A DNA stretch of 64,000 nucleotides from Parapedobacter flavus (GCF_035818675.1 NZ_JAYKZZ010000020.1:1-64000); one strand, 5' to 3'; shown: positions 9,125 through 17,350, counted from the first letter of the stretch. Notes: generated from the letters alone by a model not told the origin. Numbers and translations are program-made.

Positions 9125-9802
9125 ATGAAGACGCATATACCCAATTTTATAACCTGCCTAAACTTATTCAGTGGTTGTGTAGGGGTAACCTTTGCCTATG
9201 CGGGGCAGCTCGATATTGCTGCCTATTGTGTGCTTGCCTCTGGTGCCTTTGATTTTTTTGATGGGTTGGCTGCCCGAGCTTTGCATGTAAAATCGCCTAT
9301 TGGCAAGGAACTGGATTCGTTGGCCGATGTGGTGAGTTTTGGTTTCCTCCCGGGGGCAGTACTTTATAGCATGCTTGGGGTAGCTTGGCCGGGCAATGGC
9401 TATGTGCCTTACTTGGGGTTTCTGGTCACCGTTTTTTCTGCACTTCGCCTCGCAAAATTCAATATCGACGACCGGCAGTCGACCGATTTTATTGGCCTCA
9501 ATACGCCAATGAATGCGTTTTATGTGGTTTCGCTTCCCTTCATAGCGGCTACATACGGTACCATTATATACCATCCGGCCTTCTTGATCGGCAGTATTTT
9601 GGTTACCTCGCTGCTATTGGTCAGTAACGTGCGGCTTTTCTCTTTGAAAATCAATTCGTTTTCGTGGCGCGAAAACGGCTGGAAATTCACCTTCTTATTA
9701 ATCAGTGCGGTTTTGGTGGTCGTGTTGAAATTCGCTGCTGCCCCGTTGGTCCTGGCTCTTTACTTTTTGTTTTCCTACGTCCACTTTCGGCAGCCCCAGT
9801 GA
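9125..9802 (+). CDS. pssA: CDP-diacylglycerol--serine O-phosphatidyltransferase
   Basis: This integral-membrane enzyme makes phosphatidylserine, the precursor of phosphatidylethanolamine. The CDP-alcohol phosphotransferase signature DG..AR........G...D...D is complete in DFFDGLAARAL and SPIGKELDSLADVVSFG. Several membrane helices follow, and the protein ends in a hydrophobic region. I place the start at 9125 (MKTHIPNFITCLNLFSG); the in-frame ATG at 9089 is the first base of the rho terminator hairpin and would add 12 residues not expected in the family. The length is then 225 aa, normal for the short Bacteroidota form. Confidence 0.94.
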   Translation: MKTHIPNFITCLNLFSGCVGVTFAYAGQLDIAAYCVLASGAFDFFDGLAARALHVKSPIGKELDSLADVVSFGFLPGAVLYSMLGVAWPGNGYVPYLGFLVTVFSALRLAKFNIDDRQSTDFIGLNTPMNAFYVVSLPFIAATYGTIIYHPAFLIGSILVTSLLLVSNVRLFSLKINSFSWRENGWKFTFLLISAVLVVVLKFAAAPLVLALYFLFSYVHFRQPQ

Positions 9803-9818
9803 ATTCGGGTCAGGTCCG

Positions 9819-10181
9819 TCAATCAATTGTTTTCAAATACGCGCGCAATTCCCCGTAAAGCACGTCTAGCTTTGGTAACATCGTAGCGAGTTTAGCTGCA
9901 ATGCCATCCACGTTTTGACGATGTTTCGCATCATCTTCGATTTCCTGCAATTCCTGGCGCATTTCGTTGGCACCAACATACGCCAATGTCGGCTTAATAT
10001 GATGGGCCTGTTTATAGGCGCTTTCCCAGTCCTCCTGTTCCACATACGTTGTAAGCAGCTGCATATCCGATGGGGTCTGCTTGATAAAAAGATCCAATAT
10101 TTCTCGGATGAGCTGCGTATTGCCGTTGGAAAGGTCCATCAGGTATGCCAAGTCGGCTTGCTCAAAATTCATCTTGTTCAT
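9819..10181 (-). CDS. Hpt (histidine phosphotransfer) domain protein
   Basis: The protein is about 120 residues and consists of a single four-helix Hpt domain. The likely phospho-acceptor His is in YKQAHHIKPTLAYVGA (~residue 56). Hpt proteins relay phosphate between response-regulator domains in phosphorelays; the partners are not encoded here. A longer ORF reaches back to 10241, but the first 20 codons are in folK sequence and unlike the family, so the start is probably MNKMNFEQ at 10181 or the Met at 10172. It overlaps the folK 3' end by 11-20 bp, suggesting translational coupling. Confidence 0.85.
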   Translation of the reverse strand: MNKMNFEQADLAYLMDLSNGNTQLIREILDLFIKQTPSDMQLLTTYVEQEDWESAYKQAHHIKPTLAYVGANEMRQELQEIEDDAKHRQNVDGIAAKLATMLPKLDVLYGELRAYLKTID

Positions 10182-10680
10182 ATGTATCTGGGTTAAAAAG
10201 GCGAACGGCAAGCCGGTCGGATGTCTCGTCCAGCAGCTCATCGGTGGTTTTCCCTAATATCGGGTGGACGAATGTCGCCGCGATTTCTTGCAAAGGTGCT
10301 AATGCGAATCGACGGTTGGGCAGGTGCGGGTGCGGTACTTGGAGGTTTGGCTCGTCGATGACTTCATCGGCATAATACAGAATGTCGATGTCGATCAACC
10401 GCGATTCCCATTTGTTTACACGTATGCGGCCCATCCGCTTTTCGATCGCGTTGATTGTTGCAAGCAAGGGCAGTGGTTTCAGCGTGGTCGCAACCCCAAC
10501 CACTTGATTGAGGTAGTTGGGTTGGTCTTCATGGCCCCAAGCACCCGTTTCGTATATGGAGGAGATACGGTGCAAGTTCCCAATTTTTGTGCTTATTTCG
10601 TTGCGCGCGTGGCTTAGCTGGGCAAGCCTATCGCCCATGTTTGTCCCCAATAATAAATAGGCACTCGCTGTAACCTGCAT
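10162..10680 (-). CDS. folK: 2-amino-4-hydroxy-6-hydroxymethyldihydropteridine pyrophosphokinase
   Basis: HPPK transfers pyrophosphate from ATP to the pterin in folate synthesis. The 172-residue protein shows the family motifs AYLLLGTNMGDRLAQL, SSIYETGAWGHEDQPNYLNQ, the R...DIDIL signature in WESRLIDIDILYY and VPHPHLPNRRFALAPL, which holds metal- and ATP-binding residues. It is the first gene of a two-gene unit with the downstream Hpt gene, and is divergent from sppA. Confidence 0.96.
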   Translation of the reverse strand: MQVTASAYLLLGTNMGDRLAQLSHARNEISTKIGNLHRISSIYETGAWGHEDQPNYLNQVVGVATTLKPLPLLATINAIEKRMGRIRVNKWESRLIDIDILYYADEVIDEPNLQVPHPHLPNRRFALAPLQEIAATFVHPILGKTTDELLDETSDRLAVRLFNPDTYEQDEF

Positions 10681-10802
10681 AAAAACGATATCGATCGGTT
10701 TCGAAAGGCAAACTTAGGTAAACGGCAGTTTATATCCAAATATGCATCGCTGTAACGAATGAGGCGTGGCGTCGTCAAACTCCTGGCATGCTAGATATGC
10801 TA

Positions 10803-10834
10803 TTTGTCAATGCAGTGAAGTTTTTCTAAGTTTG
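10803..10834 (+). promoter_or_regulatory. sppA promoter
   Basis: TTTG (10803-10806) and TAAGTTTG (10827-10834) are separated by 20 bp, a close fit to the Bacteroidota -33/-7 consensus, 22 bp before the sppA ATG. Confidence 0.65.
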
Positions 10835-10856
10835 AACACCTTATAATAGAACACAT

Positions 10857-12629
10857 ATGAAATCATTTTTCAAATACGTGCTCGCTACCGTAACCGGTAT
10901 CGTCATTTCGTTCATCCTGTTGTTCGTGGTGGGGTTAATCGTCATCGGTGCCTTGGTGACCTCCATGAGCGCAGAGAAAGAAACCACCGTTGCCGCTAAT
11001 TCGCTGCTGCTGATCGACCTCAAGCACGACATCACGGAACGCACAATCCCCGATCCTTTCGAAGAGCTCGACCTACCGGGATTCATTACCGTTAAAAGTT
11101 TCGGACTGAATGATATACTCAAACGTATAGAAGGGGCCAAAGAAGATGAACGAATCGAGGGCATCTGCCTCGACCTCTCTTCCGTATCCGCAAGTTTTGC
11201 TACGCTACAGGAAATCCGCGATGCCCTGGTCGATTTCAAAGCATCCGGCAAATTCATTGTTGCCTACAGCGAGGGTTATACCCAGCGGGCTTATTACCTC
11301 GCTTCCACGGCCGATCGGGTTTACGTCAATCCGGAAGGATCGATAGACTTTAGGGGCCTTGCCTCGCAAACCGCTTTCTTAAAAGGTACGCTGGATAAGT
11401 TGGGCATTGAAGCACAAGTAGTGAAAGTAGGGACATTCAAAAGCGCGGTAGAGCCTTTTGTCTTGGACAAGATGAGCGATGCCAATAGGGAGCAGGTCAG
11501 CTCTTTCTTGGGAAGTATATATGACCATTTCATTGCACAGATCGGCGAAAGCCGCGGTATGGCGACCGATTCATTGCACGCCATTGCCGATGGCTACCTG
11601 GTAAGGACTGCCGACGATGCAGTGGCTTATGGGTTGGCCGACGGCAAACGGTATAAGGACGAATTCTTAACCGAGTTGAAAGACTCGCTCAACGTGGATC
11701 AGGAAAAAGATTTGAATGTCGTGTCGATTTTGAAATATAAGCCTACGGCGAAATCGGTGAGTGCATCTGTCCGCGAACGTGTTGCCGTGGTATACGCGGT
11801 AGGTAGCATCGTGTCGGGCGAAGGCACCGACGACATGATCGGCTCAGAACGCATATCGCGCGAGCTGCGCAAGGTACGCCGCGATGATAAAGTGAAAGCG
11901 GTGGTGTTCCGCGTTAATTCGCCCGGTGGTAGCGCCCTAGCCTCAGACGTCATCTGGCGCGAAGTGGAGCTGTTGAGCCAGGAAAAGCCGATTATCGTAT
12001 CCATGGGCGATGTGGCGGCCTCGGGAGGGTATTACATTTCAGCGGCTGCCGATTCCATTTTTGCCGAACCCAACACCATCACCGGTTCCATCGGTGTGTT
12101 CGGCCTTATCCCCAATATGCAGGAACTGTATAACGACAAGCTGGGTATTACCTTTGATGAGGTGAAAACGGGTAAATATGCCGACTTCCTGGCGAATGTG
12201 GACCGGCCGCTCACGGCCGATGAACGACAGATCCTCCAAATGCAGGTCAATCAGATATACGATACGTTCCTGCAACGCGTGGCCGATGGCCGTGGCTTAT
12301 CCAAGGCACAAGTGGATAGCATTGGGCAGGGGCGCGTATGGAGCGGACAGCAGGCCGTGGAACACGGACTGGTAGATCGCTTGGGCAGCATGGACGATGC
12401 GATTGCCGCTGCCGCGGATAAGGCCGGCTTGGAAACCTACCGCGTGGTCACCTACCCGGCTATCAAGAGCCCCTTCGAGGCATTGTTAGGCGGCTCTGCC
12501 GACCGGATAAGCACGTGGTTCAGTAAGCGTGAGTTGGGCGAACACTACCGGTATTATGAGCAAGCGAAAGCCGCATTGCAGGTGCGTGGTATACAGGCGC
12601 GGCTTCCGTTTACCATGGAGATCTATTGA
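10857..12629 (+). CDS. sppA: Signal peptide peptidase SppA, 67K type
   Basis: This membrane-anchored serine protease degrades cleaved signal peptides. The 590-residue length matches the tandem-domain 67K form. An N-terminal membrane helix (FKYVLATVTGIVISFILLFV) is followed by two S49 domains. The general-base Lys is in VVKVGTFKSAVEPF of the first domain and the nucleophile Ser in DVAASGGYYISAAAD of the second, as in E. coli SppA where the active site is shared between domains. It is followed 4 bp later by the HMG-CoA lyase gene in the same direction. Confidence 0.96.
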   Translation: MKSFFKYVLATVTGIVISFILLFVVGLIVIGALVTSMSAEKETTVAANSLLLIDLKHDITERTIPDPFEELDLPGFITVKSFGLNDILKRIEGAKEDERIEGICLDLSSVSASFATLQEIRDALVDFKASGKFIVAYSEGYTQRAYYLASTADRVYVNPEGSIDFRGLASQTAFLKGTLDKLGIEAQVVKVGTFKSAVEPFVLDKMSDANREQVSSFLGSIYDHFIAQIGESRGMATDSLHAIADGYLVRTADDAVAYGLADGKRYKDEFLTELKDSLNVDQEKDLNVVSILKYKPTAKSVSASVRERVAVVYAVGSIVSGEGTDDMIGSERISRELRKVRRDDKVKAVVFRVNSPGGSALASDVIWREVELLSQEKPIIVSMGDVAASGGYYISAAADSIFAEPNTITGSIGVFGLIPNMQELYNDKLGITFDEVKTGKYADFLANVDRPLTADERQILQMQVNQIYDTFLQRVADGRGLSKAQVDSIGQGRVWSGQQAVEHGLVDRLGSMDDAIAAAADKAGLETYRVVTYPAIKSPFEALLGGSADRISTWFSKRELGEHYRYYEQAKAALQVRGIQARLPFTMEIY

Positions 12630-12633
12630 CGCC

Positions 12634-13536
12634 ATGGCCGCTGCATCCCGGTCGCGAGTGCGCAACGGCGGTGTCCGCAAGGTGTCGATTACCGAATGCC
12701 CGCGCGATGCCATGCAAGGATTGCACCGTTTTATTCCCACGGCGACCAAAGCGGCGTATATGGAGCTGCTCCTCGGTGCGGGATTCGACCGGCTCGATTT
12801 CGGTAGTTTCGTGTCGCCCAACGCCATTCCCCAAATGCGGGATACCGCTGAGGTGCTGGACCGCTTGGATGGCGCTTTAGAAGGAACGGAAAGCTCCACG
12901 GAACTTCTCGCCATCGTTGCCAATGTGCGTGGCGCGGAGGCGGCGGTCCGGCATGGCCGGGTGAAGGTGCTCGGCTTCCCTTTTTCGGTTTCCGAGACCT
13001 TTCAACAGCGCAATGCCAACACGGGGATCCTACAAGCCCTCGATACCGTTAAACAAATCGCCATGATATGCCAGGCCCATGGCCGCACTCCGCTTGTGTA
13101 TCTCTCCATGGGCTTTGGGAATCCATATGGCGACCCATGGAGCCCGGCCATCGTGGCCGACTATACGGAGAAGCTGGTGGCCATGGGAATCCGCCATTTT
13201 GCACTGGCAGATACGGTGGGGAATTCCACGCCGGAGACCATCACTTCGCTGTATCCGTATTTGCATGACACGTTCCCCGATATCGAACTGGGGTTACACT
13301 TGCATAGTACGCCAGCGACAGGTCGCCAGAAATTGGTTGCCGCACTTGATGCGGGATGTGTCCGCTTTGATACCGCGCTCCGTGGTTTCGGCGGATGTCC
13401 GATGGCTGCGGATAAACTGACCGGTAACATCGCTACGGAAACATTGCTGGAGTTGCTCGATGAGCGGGGTATCGGGACCGCGCTAAACCGAGATGCATGG
13501 GCCGCGGCACAACGGTATAGCTACGAAGTGTTTTGA
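12634..13536 (+). CDS. mvaB: Hydroxymethylglutaryl-CoA lyase
   Basis: The enzyme splits HMG-CoA into acetoacetate and acetyl-CoA, the last step of leucine breakdown. The TIM-barrel DRE-TIM features are visible: VSITECPRDAMQG near the N terminus (catalytic Arg-Asp; the usual Gly after Asp is Ala here), SFVSPNAIPQMRD, the metal-binding LGLHLHSTPATGR, and the catalytic Cys loop GFGGCPMA followed by GNIATE. I chose the ATG at 12634; the frame is open back to 12529, but that stretch lies inside sppA and is unlike the family. The resulting 300 aa is the normal length. Confidence 0.93.
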   Translation: MAAASRSRVRNGGVRKVSITECPRDAMQGLHRFIPTATKAAYMELLLGAGFDRLDFGSFVSPNAIPQMRDTAEVLDRLDGALEGTESSTELLAIVANVRGAEAAVRHGRVKVLGFPFSVSETFQQRNANTGILQALDTVKQIAMICQAHGRTPLVYLSMGFGNPYGDPWSPAIVADYTEKLVAMGIRHFALADTVGNSTPETITSLYPYLHDTFPDIELGLHLHSTPATGRQKLVAALDAGCVRFDTALRGFGGCPMAADKLTGNIATETLLELLDERGIGTALNRDAWAAAQRYSYEVF

Positions 13537-13561
13537 TTTTCCAATACTTATAGTAGCTTTG
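13532..13561 (+). promoter_or_regulatory. pgk promoter
   Basis: TTTG (13532-13535) and TAGCTTTG (13554-13561) are 18 bp apart, fitting the Bacteroidota -33/-7 pattern, with the pgk ATG 31 bp further on. The -33 box touches the end of the preceding gene. Confidence 0.6.
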
Positions 13562-13592
13562 TTCCCCTTACATCATTAGCATTATAGATAGC

Positions 13593-14783
13593 ATGAAGAC
13601 GATAGACGATTTAGATTTTTCCGGGAAGAAAGCATTGATACGGGTAGACTTCAACGTACCCCTGGATGAACATTACGCCATCACCGACGATAACCGCATA
13701 CAGGGGGCAACACCGACCATCAAGAAGATCTTGAACGATGGGGGGGCTGTCATCCTGATGTCGCACCTCGGTAGGCCTAAGGAAGGGCCTTCAGAAAAAT
13801 TTTCCCTGAAACACATCGTCGCCCACCTCTCGGGCGTATTGGGTGTTGACGTGCAGTTTGCCGACGATTGCATCGGCGACGGCGCGTACGCCAAGGCTGC
13901 GGCACTGAAGCCGGGCGAAGTGCTCCTTTTGGAGAATCTCCGTTTTTATAAGGAAGAGGAGAAAGGCGATGCCGGTTTTGCCGAGAAGTTGGCTAAGCTC
14001 GGCGACGTGTATGTCAACGACGCATTCGGTACTGCCCACCGGGCACATGCTTCAACGGCCGTGATTGCGCAGTTCTTTCCAAATGCTAAATACTTCGGGT
14101 ACCTTATGGCAGCTGAAGTGGGCAACGCAGAGCGCGTACTGAATGATCCACAGCGTCCGTTTACCGCCATTATGGGCGGGGCAAAGGTGTCCGACAAGCT
14201 CGAATTGATCGAGGCGCTGCTTGATAAGGTGGATAACCTCATTATTGGCGGCGGCATGGCTTATACCTTTGTAAAAGCCCGTGGCGGCGAGATTGGCCAG
14301 TCGCTGGTGGAGCTGGATAAACTCGACCTGGCGAATGATCTGGTGAAGAAGGCGAAAAAGAAAGGGGTAAACCTCGTATTGCCCACCGATTGCCAGATTG
14401 CCGACAGGTTCGCGCCGGATTCGCCGGCATACGATGGTCCGAACGACCAAATTCCTGCCGATAAGATGGGGTTGGACATCGGCAAGGAATCGGGCGAGCA
14501 TTTTGCCCAAGTGATCCTGGCTTCCAACACGATTTTGTGGAACGGCCCCATGGGTGTATTTGAGATGGACAAGTTTGCCAAAGGTACGCGCGCGGTAGCC
14601 GATGCCGTGGTGGCGGCTACCGAACGGGGTGCATTTTCGCTGATCGGCGGGGGCGACTCCGCAGCCGCGGTAAGCAAGTTCGGTATGACCGAACATGTGA
14701 GCTACGTGAGTACCGGGGGGGGAGCCCTGCTGGAATACATGGAGGGCAAGGAACTACCAGGTGTGAAAGCCATCAACGAATAG
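13593..14783 (+). CDS. pgk: Phosphoglycerate kinase
   Basis: This glycolytic enzyme interconverts 1,3-bisphosphoglycerate plus ADP with 3-phosphoglycerate plus ATP. The 396-residue protein has the signature KKALIRVDFNVPLD, the substrate-binding HLGRPK, LLENLRFYKEEEKGD, YVNDAFGTAHRAHAS, and the nucleotide loops MGGAKVSDK and GGGDSAAAV, ending with STGGGALLEYMEGK. It has its own promoter and a strong terminator, so it is probably monocistronic. Confidence 0.98.
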   Translation: MKTIDDLDFSGKKALIRVDFNVPLDEHYAITDDNRIQGATPTIKKILNDGGAVILMSHLGRPKEGPSEKFSLKHIVAHLSGVLGVDVQFADDCIGDGAYAKAAALKPGEVLLLENLRFYKEEEKGDAGFAEKLAKLGDVYVNDAFGTAHRAHASTAVIAQFFPNAKYFGYLMAAEVGNAERVLNDPQRPFTAIMGGAKVSDKLELIEALLDKVDNLIIGGGMAYTFVKARGGEIGQSLVELDKLDLANDLVKKAKKKGVNLVLPTDCQIADRFAPDSPAYDGPNDQIPADKMGLDIGKESGEHFAQVILASNTILWNGPMGVFEMDKFAKGTRAVADAVVAATERGAFSLIGGGDSAAAVSKFGMTEHVSYVSTGGGALLEYMEGKELPGVKAINE

Positions 14784-14791
14784 GAAAATGG

Positions 14792-14814
14792 AGCGGCCCC
14801 GGCCGCTTTTTTTA
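14792..14814 (+). terminator. Rho-independent terminator after pgk
   Basis: AGCGGCC and GGCCGCT form a GC-rich stem with a tight C-rich loop, followed immediately by TTTTTTTT-like sequence, 8 bp past the pgk stop. Confidence 0.85.
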
Positions 14815-14983
14815 TGTGCTTGGCATGGACGATCATGCGGCTAATTACTTGCCGCTTTTTAATCGGTACCAGCATAGCATTACGATTCCAACGCCAACTA
14901 CAAGTAGGATGATACACCCCGCCCAATTTGGCCGGGTATGCTTTTCTTTGGAGGTCGTGTCTTGAACTTGGGATTCGAGGGTC

Positions 14984-15505
14984 TTGGACGTACGCGACAC
15001 CGATTGGACGGTCTGGTCTTGCCTGCTCGATCCGGCGACCCTGGTCGACGTTTGGACATCCATCCGGTTGGTTAGTGGCCACAAGGTCGCTATCAACGCG
15101 TTGGACTTTACTTCCGACATCCCATTGCGGTTTGACCAGGTTTGCAAAGTATACAAAATCCCAGTGTTGCATCCGTATAATTTGGGCTGGGCCGGGCTGA
15201 CCATCGTGATTGACCCGGAGGGTATGCCATTGACGAGTATCGCAAATGCTGACGAAAAGTTCAATGAACTTACGGTGGTGGAGCACGTTTCTAGCCAACT
15301 GAAACGTCGCGGAACACCACAGGAATGGTTAGATGCAGTCATTGAGGAATATATACAAGAAGAAGAGCAATTATCGCCTCCCCAACTGTCCATCGCATCT
15401 TGGACCGTTGCGGCTATGTGCACACACATCCTCTTTAATTTGGCAACTCATCGGAAAGTAAAAATGTTCCCGGAATTCTACTTTTCCTCGCTAAATAATT
15501 TTTAA
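14984..15505 (+). CDS. Doubtful ORF region; coding strand unresolved
   Basis: Between the pgk terminator and the converging LuxR gene (about 690 bp) two overlapping frames compete. The plus frame (173 aa from a TTG at 14984) has a protein-like composition and a helical segment GTPQEWLDAVIEEYIQEEEQ, but no known domain and no ATG near its start. The minus frame (14845-15429) is Ser/Thr-rich for most of its length but ends in a convincing membrane helix with a basic tail (CIILLVVGVGIVMLCWYRLK), which recalls small phage or element lysis-type proteins of the phylum. Wobble positions of the two frames coincide, so third-base composition cannot decide between them. One may be real, or both may be debris at the island edge. 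Confidence 0.3.
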   Translation: MDVRDTDWTVWSCLLDPATLVDVWTSIRLVSGHKVAINALDFTSDIPLRFDQVCKVYKIPVLHPYNLGWAGLTIVIDPEGMPLTSIANADEKFNELTVVEHVSSQLKRRGTPQEWLDAVIEEYIQEEEQLSPPQLSIASWTVAAMCTHILFNLATHRKVKMFPEFYFSSLNNF

Positions 15506-16260
15506 ACGAGCTTATTATTGGTGGCAAATGCTATGGCCTCAGAAATATTGCTAACGTCCAGCTTTTGACACAAGTTCCTTTTATGAAATTTGACGGTGTC
15601 TTCCGAGATAAACAGCGCCTCAGCAATTTCTTTTATGGTGTAGCCGCGCGTTGACAATTGTAATATTTCACTTTCTCTGTCGGAAAGTTTTGCTTTTTCA
15701 TCTAGTTTCCAAAAATTACGTGTTAAATCATAGGTGTGTATCTGATTGCTTCCCATTCGGTAGATTTTAATGTGGCCGGCTTCCTTTTCGGACGACAGCG
15801 AGACAATACACAAGGCTTTCCATATCTTGCCATCCTTCGTCAAAAACATGGGTGTCAGTTTTTGATTGATTAATATGGCCTTTCCCTCTTGACTTTTGAT
15901 ATGAAAATCATAGGATATGGTGTGTTCTTTTCGCTCATTTACAGGGATTTGCTCGTAAAAATCAAACCCTATGGTGTTGATTTTAATCAATAAATCCAAG
16001 TCTTGCGGAATGACGTGCTGAAAATAAAATTCATACCCGAGTTCCTTGACTTTATCAGCGGTATGCCCGCATAAGAACAATGGATTATCCGACACATAAT
16101 CAAATCCTTTTTTTTCATAATCGATGATATAAATACTGTTATAAGTCGTTTTAGCGAATGCTAGAACGACATCCATGTAGTCGGTGATTTGTGTCTTTTC
16201 ATCCTTAGTTACTTTCCTGATCGTATTCTTGGACGAAAAGAAATCTTTCATATCAGCCAT
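15502..16260 (-). CDS. PAS-domain LuxR-type transcriptional regulator
   Basis: In this 252-residue regulator, residues ~35-165 look like a PAS sensor domain (SIYIIDYEKKGFDYVSDNPL, then HVIPQDLDLLIKI). Residues ~190-250 are a clear GerE/LuxR helix-turn-helix: LSDRESEILQLSTRGYTIKE, then IAEALFISEDTVKFHKRNL. It lacks a receiver domain, so it is probably activated by a ligand or a partner rather than by phosphorylation. It is divergent, across 135 bp, from a LuxI/FeeM-like acyltransferase gene, and a dyad in that intergenic space is a candidate binding site. A -7-like TACCTTCG lies at 16290-16283 on the minus strand. Base composition is AT-rich compared with pgk. Confidence 0.9.
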   Translation of the reverse strand: MADMKDFFSSKNTIRKVTKDEKTQITDYMDVVLAFAKTTYNSIYIIDYEKKGFDYVSDNPLFLCGHTADKVKELGYEFYFQHVIPQDLDLLIKINTIGFDFYEQIPVNERKEHTISYDFHIKSQEGKAILINQKLTPMFLTKDGKIWKALCIVSLSSEKEAGHIKIYRMGSNQIHTYDLTRNFWKLDEKAKLSDRESEILQLSTRGYTIKEIAEALFISEDTVKFHKRNLCQKLDVSNISEAIAFATNNKLV

Positions 16261-16334
16261 AACTGGTTTTGTTGGTTTATACCGAAGGTAAACATTTTTA
16301 TGTTAATATGACATTATCCTACGTACTTGAAAAC

Positions 16335-16348
16335 TACACTTTTGTGTA
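16335..16348. promoter_or_regulatory. Candidate operator dyad upstream of the LuxI-like gene
   Basis: TACAC-TTTT-GTGTA is a 5-bp perfect dyad, 47 bp before the acyltransferase ATG and 74 bp before the divergent luxR-type start. The half-site GTGTAA recurs at 16380-16385, 36 bp further on. A near-identical dyad lies across the stop codon of the same gene (17032-17045). The position resembles a lux box, but binding by the neighbouring regulator is inferred. Confidence 0.45.
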
Positions 16349-16395
16349 AGCTGGTGATTTACTGAACCTAGTATTTTAGGTGTAAATCGCTGATT

Positions 16396-17046
16396 ATGAA
16401 ATCCTCAAACTATAACCTGGAAAAACTGTCATCAAAAGAACTGCTCGACCTTGCCAAATTTGTAGTTACTGAGAATTTTAAACATCATGTAGGAACCGAC
16501 GATCCTGTGGAGTATGAGTGTGCAATTAACTGCATATATGCAGATGAACAGGGCTATTTTGATAAGGCACAGATATTTGTTTCCAAGGGTTTCGATCGAT
16601 CAATCATAGGCTCGATAAGGGTATTAAGGTGGAACTACATTGATGTGCTCCCTATTCAACGGATTTTCGGTATTAACCCGCTAGATATTGACGATAGCCC
16701 TAATTGCAGGCCTATTTGGCATATCGGCAGATTTGCAATAAAAAAGGGGAGTGGAGATGTCAATCTTCTCAAACAACTGATGGTTTGTGCAATCGCTTCT
16801 GTATGCGAGGATGAGAATGCAATAGCCTATGCTGAATGTGATTGTAAGTTGCTCAGGGTGTTGGCGGCTTTAGGAATCAATGCCCATCCGCTGGGCAATG
16901 CAGTAAATTATCTGGGTTCTGGAACTATTCCTATCCGTATGACCTATGGGAACTTAATTGATTTCTATTGCAAGCATAAGTTTATAGTGCCGAAGGGCAT
17001 TTTAGGCACCAATGATACGAAACACGAAAACTACACTTTAGTGTAA
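16396..17046 (+). CDS. LuxI/FeeM-like acyltransferase (GNAT fold), possible signal synthase
   Basis: The 216-residue protein follows the layout of acyl-homoserine-lactone synthases and N-acyl amino acid synthases: an acidic N-terminal helical part, then IIGSIRVLRW (compare the family's GC.RLL), then LPIQRIFGI and IWHIGRFAI, which aligns with the synthase motif WE.SRF but has His in place of the usual Glu. The C-terminal half (LLKQLMVCAIASVCEDENAI, LLRVLAALGINAHPLGN) fits the acyl-chain-binding half of the fold. It lies divergently beside a PAS-LuxR regulator. Canonical LuxI proteins are rare in Bacteroidota, so the product, if any, need not be an acyl-homoserine lactone. Family assignment is by motif only. 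Confidence 0.6.
   Translation: MKSSNYNLEKLSSKELLDLAKFVVTENFKHHVGTDDPVEYECAINCIYADEQGYFDKAQIFVSKGFDRSIIGSIRVLRWNYIDVLPIQRIFGINPLDIDDSPNCRPIWHIGRFAIKKGSGDVNLLKQLMVCAIASVCEDENAIAYAECDCKLLRVLAALGINAHPLGNAVNYLGSGTIPIRMTYGNLIDFYCKHKFIVPKGILGTNDTKHENYTLV
17032..17045. repeat. Second copy of the dyad, across the stop codon
   Basis: TACACT-TT-AGTGTA (6-bp arms) covers the last codons and stop of the acyltransferase gene. With its left flank GAAAAC it matches the upstream dyad over 21 positions with one mismatch. A further CTACACTTGTA lies nearby at ~17057-17067. Confidence 0.6.
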
Positions 17047-17207
17047 TGGATTCGCATTTCTACACTTGTATATTTGATGCGATAACTGATGTTGTCGACT
17101 AGTAACCAGTAATTGACTAATGCATTGCGAATATGATATTTTCAGGATTTTGACAGATAAACGTGGATTCATTACAGACATGTCCAAATCATATTGCTAG
17201 GAGGTAC

Positions 17208-17303
17208 ATGATCACTGACCTTTGTTGGGGTGATGGTAACGATATTATGTTCATAGTATTTTTTGAAATTGGTAGAGAGAACACAACTGGGAAGAAAGCT
17301 TGA
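17208..17303 (+). other. Tiny ORF (31 aa) with strong ribosome binding site
   Basis: AGGAGG at 17199-17204 precedes an ATG by 3 nt, and 31 codons follow (beginning MITDLCWGDGND, ending GKKA). Strong SD sequences are unusual in Bacteroidota, but the spacing is short and the peptide is unrecognised. It may be chance or the start of a decayed gene. Confidence 0.2.
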
Positions 17304-17350
17304 TTTAGAATCGTAAAGTTCAATTTTTAAATATTAATCAATATTCTGTA

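Noticed and set aside
12529..12633. Longer N terminus for HMG-CoA lyase
   Set aside because: Lies inside sppA, is Arg/Cys-rich and unlike the family; the ATG at 12634 gives the normal length.
14052..14696. 214-aa minus-strand ORF inside pgk
   Set aside because: Entirely antisense to a fully conserved pgk; no own motif or ribosome site.
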